Shown here: positions 1 through 6,476 of the stretch, one piece after another
Numbering within the stretch: the stretch's first letter is position 1
Layout: each line of letters starts with the position of its first letter
Assembly: GCA_046483125.1 (NCBI GenBank)
Contig: JAWODU010000041.1
Coordinates: 1-13,974 of the forward strand
Direction: 5' to 3'
DNA length: 13,974 nucleotides
Source: JAWODU01 sp046483125
GTDB taxonomy: Bacteria; Verrucomicrobiota; Kiritimatiellia; UBA8416; JAWODU01
Notes under the pieces: model-generated
The model's database searches: none
Told to the model about the DNA's origin: nothing
The model's input: only the letters and a program-made list of their open reading frames with translations
Made by a program: the position numbers and the translations under genes

Positions 1-208
1 CCCGAAGCTTCAAATATTTCGTGGCTCAATACCTAGCCTACTTGCGCCCCTGTCAACGCTTCGCCTGCCCCCTCGCGGCGGCCTGCGCATGACTCGGGGT
101 CAATGTGGGTCGCTACTCCTTTCATTGTACAAGACTTTCACTCGTTGTTCGTTGCCGGTTTTAATCGGCGCTTACCATGGAACTTTTGACAGTACCTAAT
201 CCAGGCAC
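1..208 (-). mobile_element. Possible group II intron 5' region (domain I), partial
   Basis: No convincing protein gene lies here. Read on the minus strand, the segment contains GTGAAAGTC (complement of 133-141) and GAGCCACGAAA (complement of 17-27), preceded by GGCTAGGTATT. These short blocks recall domain I of bacterial group II introns, and a GTGCC string that could be the intron 5' end begins at 208 on that strand. The intron body, the maturase and domains V/VI would lie outside the window on the left. The 5' boundary is a guess. The resemblance is from memory of such introns and no structure was computed; another conserved structured RNA or dispersed repeat would look similar. If correct, the element lies about 50 bases upstream of the kinase gene and points away from it. 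Confidence 0.38.
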
Positions 209-256
209 TCGACATCGGAAGCATATTTCTGTTATAACCGCGCCTGAGAAACACCC

Positions 257-1141
257 ATGTACAAACTCGGCATAGACCTGGGCGGCACGAAGATAGAAGG
301 CATAGTCCTGGACGGGAACAATGCCGAACGCTTCCGGAAACGGATACCGACCGAACAGGAAAACGGCTACGATCACATCCTCTCACGCATTGCCTCGCTC
401 TACCGCGCCATGACCGCGCACATAGAAAACGCGGACCACACTTTCGGGATAGGCACCCCGGGCGGCATTTCTCCGGTTACCGGCCTGATGAGTCTTTCCA
501 ACACCGTGTGCATGAACGGCAGGCCCGTGAAGAAGGACATCGAGGACCGGCTGGGCCGGGAAATCGGTCTTCAGAACGATGCAAACTGCTTCGCGATGGC
601 CGAAGCCGTGCTCGGCGCCGGGAAGGGAAAGGACCTGGTTTTCGGCGTAATAATGGGCACCGGCTGTGGAGGAGGTATTGTCCATAAACAACAGGTTCTG
701 ACGGGACTTCATGTGCGCGGAGGCGAATGGGGGCACATGTCCATTGACCCCAACGGCCCCGAATGCTTCTGCGGCCGACGGGGCTGTGTCGAGACTTTTA
801 TCAGCGGAGGGGGTCTTGCCAACAGGTACGAGGAAGCTTACGGGGAGAAACGGCCGCTAGTGGATGTCGAGCGCGATTACTACGAGGGCGATCCCCGGGC
901 GGTGGAATTCATGCAGGTGTTTTTCAGGAATTTCGGCCGTGCCATGGCAAACCTGATCACGGTGCTCGATCCCGACATAATAGTGCTCGGCGGGGGCGTG
1001 TCCAACTTCGAGGTGATCTACACCGAAGGAGTCAAGGAAACTGCCGCGTGCATTCTCGGGGACCAGCTTCGTACCCCGATAGTACAGCACGAACTGGGAG
1101 ACTCCGCCGGCGTGCTGGGCGCCGCCCTGATCGGTGTCTGA
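257..1141 (+). CDS. ROK family sugar kinase, fructokinase (Mak)-like
   Basis: This 294-residue protein is full length for the ROK family and should phosphorylate a hexose with ATP in the cytoplasm. The N-terminal phosphate-binding motif DLGGTK is at residues 7-12. The catalytic aspartate is D108 in QNDANCF, and a glycine-rich GTGCGGG follows at 134-140. GEWGHM at 156-161 and the cluster C170-x-C172-G-R-R-G-C177 form the ROK zinc site with H160. ISPVTG, the NGRP segment and CVETFISG resemble E. coli Mak more than NagK or a glucokinase, so fructose is the best guess at substrate. Fructose would fit the polyol dehydrogenases elsewhere in the window, but this gene is on the opposite strand. The start at 257 is the natural family start; the ribosome site is weak (GAGAA). 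The next gene starts 9 bases after the stop, so they are probably co-transcribed. Confidence 0.88.
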   Translation: MYKLGIDLGGTKIEGIVLDGNNAERFRKRIPTEQENGYDHILSRIASLYRAMTAHIENADHTFGIGTPGGISPVTGLMSLSNTVCMNGRPVKKDIEDRLGREIGLQNDANCFAMAEAVLGAGKGKDLVFGVIMGTGCGGGIVHKQQVLTGLHVRGGEWGHMSIDPNGPECFCGRRGCVETFISGGGLANRYEEAYGEKRPLVDVERDYYEGDPRAVEFMQVFFRNFGRAMANLITVLDPDIIVLGGGVSNFEVIYTEGVKETAACILGDQLRTPIVQHELGDSAGVLGAALIGV

Positions 1142-1150
1142 GGTGATCTC

Positions 1151-2008
1151 ATGACCGAGACCTCGCGAATACACTGCGGCATCGCGGGCTGGTCCTATTC
1201 CGACTGGGAGGGATACGTTTACCCCTCCGGCGTCAGGGACAAGCTCGCGTTCATCGCTCCTTTCGTGGACGCGATAGAAATCAACAGCACGTTCTACCGT
1301 CCTCCGTCCGGGCAAAACGCCGCTTCCTGGGCGCGGCGCACCGCCGAACTCGATGACTTTTTCTTTACTGCAAAACTGCACGGCGACGTCACGCACAAAG
1401 GCCGCGTCGACCGCGCGATGGTAAAGGCGTTTAACGACGGACTCAAACCGCTCACGGAGGCCGGAAAGCTCCGCCACCTGCTCGCACAGTTCAGGTACGA
1501 TTTTGCGGACAGCGCCGGTGCGCGGAAGCACCTTCAGAATATCCGCTCTTCCTTCGGCGATATAACGAACCTGACTTTTGAACTGAGGCACAACTCGTGG
1601 CAGTCGCCCGGGGCCATTGAGTATCTCGAGTCGCTCAAAAGCACAGTGGCCAACCTGGACTACCCCCTGGCCCGGAATTCGTTCAGCCTGCGGGAATGCC
1701 TTGTGGGTGAACACGCTTATCTGCGTGTCCACGGAAGAAACAGGAAAGCCTGGTTTGACGCGAAGTCCGGGCGCGACGAAACGTACAATTACCTTTACTC
1801 GCCCGAAGAGATAAAGAACATTGCCCGCCGCGCGCTGAGCCTGGCGCAACGTTCCCGGTCGCTCACCGTCATTGCCAACAACCACTACCGCGGCAAGGAA
1901 GCCGTGAACGCCCTGGAGATAAAATCCGCTGTCACCGGGGAAAAAGTGAAAGTCCCTCCGGAACTGCTGGACAAATACCCGCGGTTGAGAGACATTTCTG
2001 CTGAATGA
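1151..2008 (+). CDS. DUF72 (YecE-like) family protein
   Basis: This 285-residue protein is a complete DUF72 domain, a TIM-barrel-like family of unknown biochemical function. The family hallmarks are visible in order: CGIAGWSYSDWEG near the N-terminus, EINSTFY, FTAKLHGDVTH, FELRHNSW in the middle, YLRVHGRN, YNYLYSPEEI, and the terminal NNHYRGKEAVNAL. An AGGTGA ribosome site lies 5 bases before the ATG and the upstream kinase ends 9 bases earlier, so the two form a translationally close pair. The stop TGA at 2006-2008 overlaps an ATG at 2005 that is in another frame, and the following acetyltransferase lies in the same frame as this gene. No specific reaction can be assigned. Confidence 0.9.
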   Translation: MTETSRIHCGIAGWSYSDWEGYVYPSGVRDKLAFIAPFVDAIEINSTFYRPPSGQNAASWARRTAELDDFFFTAKLHGDVTHKGRVDRAMVKAFNDGLKPLTEAGKLRHLLAQFRYDFADSAGARKHLQNIRSSFGDITNLTFELRHNSWQSPGAIEYLESLKSTVANLDYPLARNSFSLRECLVGEHAYLRVHGRNRKAWFDAKSGRDETYNYLYSPEEIKNIARRALSLAQRSRSLTVIANNHYRGKEAVNALEIKSAVTGEKVKVPPELLDKYPRLRDISAE

Positions 2009-2027
2009 AGAGACGGAATAACTACTC

Positions 2028-2034
2028 AGGGGGG
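2028..2034 (+). promoter_or_regulatory. Ribosome binding site next to a G6 run
   Basis: AGGGGGG lies 4 bases before an ACG triplet at 2039. It is the only plausible Shine-Dalgarno site for the acetyltransferase in its own reading frame. The six-G run at 2029-2034 is also where a one-base indel would join an upstream ATG at 2005 to the acetyltransferase frame. Confidence 0.4.
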
Positions 2035-2038
2035 AACC

Positions 2039-2527
2039 ACGAAAAACGCAGAATACAGAATCCGCCCCGCGGGCTTTGAGGACGCGGAGCACATTTTCGA
2101 GCTTGTCCGGAAAAATCCGGACGAACTCCTCCCGCGCCCGATCAGCGACATCGTTCAGAACATCGACAGGTTCATAGTAACCGAAGTCGAAGGCGCCGTT
2201 GCCGGCGCGGTTTCCTGGAAAATTCTTCCGGAAATCGGCGCGCCCACGGAGCCGTCCGTTGAGATCCAGTCTCTTGCCGTCGAAAAGAAATACCGCTCAA
2301 ACGGCATAGGCACCGCGCTGGTCCGCAGGGCGATAGAGCACATCAAACTGCTTCATCCCGCGCAGATTATCGTGCTGACCTTTCATCCGGAGTTTTTCCG
2401 CAAGCTCGGTTTCACCGAAATCGCCAAGGAAAAACTGATGCACAAAATATACATGGGATGTATCAACTGCACCAAGTACCAGTCGCCTTTTACCTGCCCT
2501 GAAGTCGCCATGGTGCTTGAAAAGTAA
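2039..2527 (+). CDS. GNAT acetyltransferase, short ArgA (N-acetylglutamate synthase)-like; non-standard start
   Basis: The open frame encodes about 162 residues of a GNAT fold. YRIRPAGFEDAEHI opens the domain, SLAVEKKYRSNGIG at 78-91 carries the acetyl-CoA pyrophosphate loop (R/Q-x-x-G-x-G/A type), and HPEFFRKLGF at 116-125 is strand/helix 5. The tail has C141-x2-C144 and C153 in an HKIY-MGC-INC-TKY context. That tail resembles the C-terminus of single-domain ArgA proteins, which acetylate glutamate in arginine synthesis. There is no ATG, GTG or TTG in frame between the DUF72 stop and the conserved domain. The listed start is an ACG at 2039, chosen because AGGGGGG precedes it. Alternatives are AUA at 2018, or an ATG at 2005 joined by a one-base loss in the G6 run. 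The stop abuts the polymerase stop at 2528. The fold is clear; the substrate is less so. Confidence 0.72.
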   Translation, partial: TKNAEYRIRPAGFEDAEHIFELVRKNPDELLPRPISDIVQNIDRFIVTEVEGAVAGAVSWKILPEIGAPTEPSVEIQSLAVEKKYRSNGIGTALVRRAIEHIKLLHPAQIIVLTFHPEFFRKLGFTEIAKEKLMHKIYMGCINCTKYQSPFTCPEVAMVLEK

Positions 2528-3844
2528 TCACGGAAGAGCTTCGAACCGCGGAATTCCGATTCTTTTCCTTCCGGTTTCGTCCCCGAACTTCAGTTTTCTT
2601 CTCGGCGGTTCATCGCTTCTGGGATCCGGCGGAGCGCCCTCGAGGTACAACCCGGCCGCGGAACGCACCGTATGTTTGCCGTACCTGGCGTTAATCTCGT
2701 CAACGGCGCGCGTTATTTCCCGGTAACTTTCTATTTTCAGGCGGTCCTCGAACAATTCGCGTTGCTCGGAACCGTCGTCCTCGAGACCGCCCAGCACTAT
2801 CATCGTGGCCCGGTATTCCGTGTTTTCCGCGAAAACCCTGCTGAAAAGCGTCCTGAGCAGGGGGAGTATTTCCACGGTGGATGATGTGGCTCGATTCAGG
2901 CCCGCCTCCAGGCCGTCATGCCGGAAATCGCTCCTCCTCAGCACTACCCCGAGGGAACGCGCGCGCAGTTTATAACGCCTGGCTTTCATGAAAGCCGACT
3001 CGGTGTTGCGTACCAGTTTTGCGTAAACAAGGGACCTGTCCGTTGAAGAAGGGCTGAAGGTTTTGGATTTCATTATCGTGGCGTAAGAGGTCTTTTCCTC
3101 CTCGTTTACTTTCCACACGGAAATCCCGCGCAGTTCCTGCCATATTTCCTTTCCGGGTTTCTTGAAATATCTCTCCGCCCACCGTTGCGGCCTGGCCGCG
3201 AAATCGTAAGCTGTTTTCAGGCCCATTTTTCCCATGAGCGCCGTACCCGACGGCCCGAAACCCCATACCTTTTCCAGCGGTGTCTTCTGAAGAAGTATAT
3301 GAATATATCTTCCCGGAACCGCCGTAAACCCGGACGGTTTCCGGAATTTCGATCCTATCTTGGCCAGGGACTTGGTTATACTCAGGCCTACCGACACCGT
3401 CAGTCCCAGCTCCTCTTTTATCTCGTCCTGGATTTTCAGGGCGATCTTCTCGTAGGAACACCGGAAGAGACGGCGCACCCCGGTCAGGTCCGCGAAAGCC
3501 TCGTCTATCGAGTACTCTTCGACCCGGGGAGTGTACCTGCGGATGATATTGAATATCCGTTTCGAGCAGAGGCTGTAAGTTTCGTAATCACTGGGAAGCA
3601 CAACAAGACCCGGGCAGAGCCTGCGCGCGTCCGAAAGGGTGATACCTCTTTTGACCCCGAAAGCCTTCGCTTCATAACTGGCGCAGGCTATTATTCCCCG
3701 CTCTTTTCCCGTTACTACCGGCCTGTTTCCAAGGGAGGGAGTAAAGGCCTGTTCCACGGAAGTAAAAAACGCGTCCGCGTCAATATGGGCGATGGCCCTG
3801 GGATATTCCGCCGTCATGAAAGGAGCGTTCTTCATGGCGGCCAA
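2528..3844 (-). CDS. dinB: Y-family translesion DNA polymerase (DNA polymerase IV-like)
   Basis: This 438-residue protein is an error-prone polymerase acting on damaged DNA. The palm opens with HIDADAFFTSVEQ: D22 matches the first catalytic acid and F27 the steric gate of DinB. YSIDEAFADLTG at 111-122 supplies D114 and E115; this block is closer to UmuC than to E. coli DinB (SLDEA). SVGLSITKSLAKIGSKFRKPSG follows, then thumb (KVWGFGPSG) and little-finger regions. It is longer than E. coli DinB (351), and I see no clear QxxLF-type clamp motif at the C-terminus. The longest frame starts with TTG at 3844; ATG codons at 3835 and 3817 are alternatives, and none has a good Shine-Dalgarno site. The 3817 start places the family N-terminus most naturally. 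A LexA-type palindrome sits just upstream, so SOS control is likely. Confidence 0.9.
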   Translation of the reverse strand: MAAMKNAPFMTAEYPRAIAHIDADAFFTSVEQAFTPSLGNRPVVTGKERGIIACASYEAKAFGVKRGITLSDARRLCPGLVVLPSDYETYSLCSKRIFNIIRRYTPRVEEYSIDEAFADLTGVRRLFRCSYEKIALKIQDEIKEELGLTVSVGLSITKSLAKIGSKFRKPSGFTAVPGRYIHILLQKTPLEKVWGFGPSGTALMGKMGLKTAYDFAARPQRWAERYFKKPGKEIWQELRGISVWKVNEEEKTSYATIMKSKTFSPSSTDRSLVYAKLVRNTESAFMKARRYKLRARSLGVVLRRSDFRHDGLEAGLNRATSSTVEILPLLRTLFSRVFAENTEYRATMIVLGGLEDDGSEQRELFEDRLKIESYREITRAVDEINARYGKHTVRSAAGLYLEGAPPDPRSDEPPRRKLKFGDETGRKRIGIPRFEALP

Positions 3845-3848
3845 AGTA

Positions 3849-3866
3849 ACTGAACTTTAGTTCAGT
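3849..3866 (-). promoter_or_regulatory. LexA-type SOS box upstream of the polymerase
   Basis: ACTGAACT-TT-AGTTCAGT is a perfect inverted repeat with 8-base arms and a 2-base centre. Its core GAAC-N4-GTTC is the consensus of the LexA (DinR) operator known from Firmicutes, Actinobacteria and some other phyla. It lies 5 bases from the outermost polymerase start and 49 bases from the innermost one, in the 34-base gap after the SrlD-like gene, so a bound repressor would block an independent promoter here. The lexA gene is not in this window. Confidence 0.72.
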
Positions 3867-3878
3867 AGCAAGCGGAAT

Positions 3879-5084
3879 CTATCCCATCATAACCTGGCCG
3901 CCCGTAACGGGAAGGGCCTGGCCTGTTTCGTATTCCTGCTCGCGCAAATAGTACACAGCCTTCGCGACGTCACTCGGATTGCACCCCCGTCCCATCGGTA
4001 CCTTTGACACGTAGTGGCGCCTCACGTCCTCGACCGTTTCGGCCCCCTTCACCTTCCCGGCCTTGAGGTACTGTACGAACAGCCCCTTATCGGGATCGGA
4101 CCACAGCGGGCCGTCGAGGTAATTGCCGGGGCACACGGCGTTGACCTTTATCCTGCTTTCGAGAAGCTCGAGGGCAAAGGACTGGGTCAGGCCGATTCCG
4201 CCGAATTTGCCGCCGGCGTAAGCGAAGTTCCGCTTGCTTCCCTCAAGCCCGGATTTTGAATTTACCTGGATTATGTCCATGTAATAATCCGGATTGTAGC
4301 GGTGCTGGAGCTTCATCACGGCCGCCGCACTGCGCGCGCAGATAAAGTACCCCTTGTAGTTCACGGCCGTCACCATGTCGAAGTCCTTCTCTTCGATCTC
4401 GTCCAGCCCCCCCGCCTTCAGAATCCCCGCGTTGGATATGAGCATATCCAACCCGCCGAAGGCCATGACCGCGGAACGAACACAGCTGTCCATCGATTCG
4501 GCGGAGGTAACATCCGCCCGCCGGTAGATTGCCGTTCCCCCGCCGTAAGCCCGGTTTATTGCCCGGGCGGTTTTCCCGCCTTCCTCGTCGTTGATATCGG
4601 CGACGGCCACGCAGGCGCCCTCTGAGGCAAGTTCTTCGGCCAGCCCCCTGCCGAACCCCCGCGCGCCGCCGGTTATAAGAACGGAGGCCCCGGCCATTCT
4701 TCCGCCGGTACCCGGTTCAGGCGCGGCGGCTTCTCCGCCCTCCAGCGCCGAAAGCGTGCGCGTGCACATAGCCGCGGTGGGACCTGTCGCGAAAAGCCCC
4801 GTTTTCTCGATCGCGACAATCGAGGGCGCCCGGCCGTCATCAGCGATACGGGCGGCCACGATCTCCGCCGCCTTCTGCGGCACAACGTCCCCGGGCAGAA
4901 ACACCGCCGGTCCTTCCGCGCCGGAGCGCTCAAGGCGCTCGGCGCTTTCGGAAAGGGACTTTGCCGCGTCGGTGGAACTGAACACGGCAAACGGAGCAGG
5001 GGCCGGTTTTCCGATGATTTCCGGATTACAGCATGTCATGCGCACGGCAACTGCGCATTCCATCAGGTCGTTTTCGTTCATCAT
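3879..5084 (-). CDS. SrlD-like sorbitol-6-phosphate 2-dehydrogenase (SDR) with N-terminal extension
   Basis: This 401-residue protein carries a short-chain dehydrogenase/reductase domain from about residue 130 to the end. TGGARGFG at 138-145 binds NAD(P), D163 in VADIND favours NAD, NAG is at 218-220, and the active site has Ser in VNSKSG (276/278), Y289 and K293. QVNSKSG, KFGGIGLTQS, KVP-x-GRGC and the terminal TGGQVM closely recall E. coli SrlD, which interconverts D-glucitol 6-phosphate and fructose 6-phosphate. SrlD is only about 260 residues; the extra ~125 here contain AIEKTGLFATG (91-101), which looks like a worn C-terminal piece of a class II aldolase as in RhaD-type aldolase/SDR fusions. 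The start at 5084 is preferred to 5141 because AGAGGA lies 7 bases upstream and the SorE-like stop is 4 bases away. The sorbitol-phosphate role is inferred from similarity and from its partner. Confidence 0.82.
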   Translation of the reverse strand: MMNENDLMECAVAVRMTCCNPEIIGKPAPAPFAVFSSTDAAKSLSESAERLERSGAEGPAVFLPGDVVPQKAAEIVAARIADDGRAPSIVAIEKTGLFATGPTAAMCTRTLSALEGGEAAAPEPGTGGRMAGASVLITGGARGFGRGLAEELASEGACVAVADINDEEGGKTARAINRAYGGGTAIYRRADVTSAESMDSCVRSAVMAFGGLDMLISNAGILKAGGLDEIEEKDFDMVTAVNYKGYFICARSAAAVMKLQHRYNPDYYMDIIQVNSKSGLEGSKRNFAYAGGKFGGIGLTQSFALELLESRIKVNAVCPGNYLDGPLWSDPDKGLFVQYLKAGKVKGAETVEDVRRHYVSKVPMGRGCNPSDVAKAVYYLREQEYETGQALPVTGGQVMMG

Positions 5085-5088
5085 GGCT

Positions 5089-6387
5089 TTATCCTCTCGT
5101 GACCCCGCCCCCGGGATTATTTGAGCTGATCCGCTGAGCATGCTTCAGGAGGTATTCTTCGGCCTCCAGCGACCACAGGCCGTTGTTGCGCGAAATAATG
5201 CCGGCCAGTTCCGCAAAACTTTCGTTGTCCTTCCCGAGACTTTCAAAATCCTCCAGCGCGGTTAAGGGCATGGATATGCCCGTGTAGATGAGTTTTTTCG
5301 CCCCCGGTATCGAAGGCAGGTTCTGAATCGCACCCGGAGCGCTGTCCAGCCCCCCGACGTGGGTTACCATCTGCGCCGGATTTATTACCCCGCGCGCCAT
5401 CAGGTCCAGCGCTTCGCGCAGGTCGTCGGTGTTTCCGCCCGAGGACCCCACTACGTGGTGACCCATGTAATGAATATCGTAGAAGTTAACCGACGCGAAA
5501 AAGTCCTGCCTGGAGGGACCCGCAAAAAAGTTCAGGCACCCGTTAAAGCCCAGCAGGGCGGAACCCTGTTCCACAAGCGGAGCCACCGGCGCGAACACGA
5601 ACACGTCGTCGTAACCCCTGCCGCCGTTAACGGCCTTGAGCTGTTCCACGGGGTCCCCCGAGGAAGTGTTAACGTAACGCAGGTCAACGCCGTTTTTCCG
5701 GGCCTCCTCCGGCGAAAATATCGAGGCGGCCCTGTCAAGCCTGGGCTGGTCGATGTCGGTCACAACCAGGAGACGCGGTTGGCGCGGCCCGTGAATGATG
5801 TAATCCACGGCTTCAAGGCCCATCGGCCCGCCGCCCGCCAGGAGGGCCATACTGCCGCCCCCCGCGATGCCGTTTACGTGGGAGTACTTGCCGGCCTCGA
5901 AGTGATACTGCGTATTAATCGCGCCGATAATGCAGGAAACCGGCTCGGACAGGGAGGCTTTGAAAAAACCGTCTCCCCGGTAAGGCAGGAGACAGCCCAT
6001 CTCCATGACTTCCGGCGGGATAATGATTTTCGTGGCGTTTCCGCCGATGAAATGAAAAGAATATCCCGGCGCTTCCAGTTCCCTCCCGGAATAATTCAGC
6101 GCGGGCTGGATTCCGTATTTCATTCCCGGCTCAAAGCTGTCCCGCCACCTGGCGCCGACTTCAAGTATGGTGCCGCAGAATTCGTGACCGACGATTACGG
6201 GATTCCTGTCTATGTCCGGCGGCACGCGCTTGTGGTCGGGTCCCTGGATCGCCGCCTTGTGCGAGGACATGCAGATGCTGTTTGACGTAACGTCGGCGAG
6301 GATTTCGTCTTCGCGCATCTCCGGCAGGTCGAACTCCTCAAGCCGCAGGTCGTTCTTGCCGTAGAGTCTTACAGCCAGTGATTTCAT
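5089..6387 (-). CDS. sorE: L-sorbose-1-phosphate reductase-like MDR dehydrogenase
   Basis: This 432-residue medium-chain dehydrogenase resembles Klebsiella/E. coli SorE, which reduces L-sorbose 1-phosphate to D-glucitol 6-phosphate. The shared blocks include ALRLYGK-type start (here AVRLYGKNDLRLEEFDLP), IVGHEFCG at 66-72, SEPVSC at 147-152, LLAGGGPMGL at 182-191 for the dinucleotide, YDDVFVF, LNFFAGP and SSGGNTDD. C39 and H68/E69 could hold the catalytic zinc. The four-cysteine structural zinc loop seen in the other two zinc dehydrogenases of this window is absent, as in SorE. It is somewhat longer than SorE (about 410) because of a C-terminal tail. The SrlD-like gene starts 4 bases after its stop, and their reactions are consecutive. 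No clear Shine-Dalgarno precedes the ATG at 6387; a weak promoter close to the ATG could make a nearly leaderless message. Confidence 0.8.
   Translation of the reverse strand: MKSLAVRLYGKNDLRLEEFDLPEMREDEILADVTSNSICMSSHKAAIQGPDHKRVPPDIDRNPVIVGHEFCGTILEVGARWRDSFEPGMKYGIQPALNYSGRELEAPGYSFHFIGGNATKIIIPPEVMEMGCLLPYRGDGFFKASLSEPVSCIIGAINTQYHFEAGKYSHVNGIAGGGSMALLAGGGPMGLEAVDYIIHGPRQPRLLVVTDIDQPRLDRAASIFSPEEARKNGVDLRYVNTSSGDPVEQLKAVNGGRGYDDVFVFAPVAPLVEQGSALLGFNGCLNFFAGPSRQDFFASVNFYDIHYMGHHVVGSSGGNTDDLREALDLMARGVINPAQMVTHVGGLDSAPGAIQNLPSIPGAKKLIYTGISMPLTALEDFESLGKDNESFAELAGIISRNNGLWSLEAEEYLLKHAQRISSNNPGGGVTRG
5092..5097 (-). promoter_or_regulatory. Ribosome binding site deciding the SrlD-like start
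   Basis: AGAGGA on the minus strand lies inside the last codons of the SorE-like gene, 7 bases before the ATG at 5084. It favours that start over the longer frame opening at 5141, which would overlap the SorE-like gene by about 50 bases. Confidence 0.7.
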
Positions 6388-6476
6388 TACCGGTATATTG
6401 TGTGCCAGAAGGCGCAGAGATGCAAGTGGAGAGAAGGGGGGGGCTTGTTCGATTCGTCAGACGGGCAACGGTGCCC
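6388..6476 (-). promoter_or_regulatory. Intergenic spacer with a weak promoter candidate for the SorE/SrlD pair
   Basis: On the minus strand TTGCAT is followed after 17 bases by CACAAT, a modest -35/-10 pair, with the ATG only 9 bases further. A TACCGGTA palindrome (6388-6395) sits directly against the start codon. A run of eight G (6436-6443 on the plus strand) lies upstream. The match to consensus is weak. Confidence 0.25.

Noticed and set aside
92..101. Shared inverted 10-mer ACTCGGGGTC at 92-101 and, inverted, at 13740-13749, as a possible element-end pair
   Set aside because: A 10-base match between two places in 14 kb is expected by chance, and the flanks do not match.
138..386. Minus-strand 82-codon frame across the left spacer and kinase start
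   Set aside because: It is antisense to the kinase N-terminus, has no ribosome site, and its 3' half falls in the RNA-like repeat.
857..2092. Long open frame on the minus strand opposite the kinase and DUF72 genes
   Set aside because: The 411-codon translation has no recognisable domain, and the opposite strand carries two clear family proteins; it is a GC-rich shadow.
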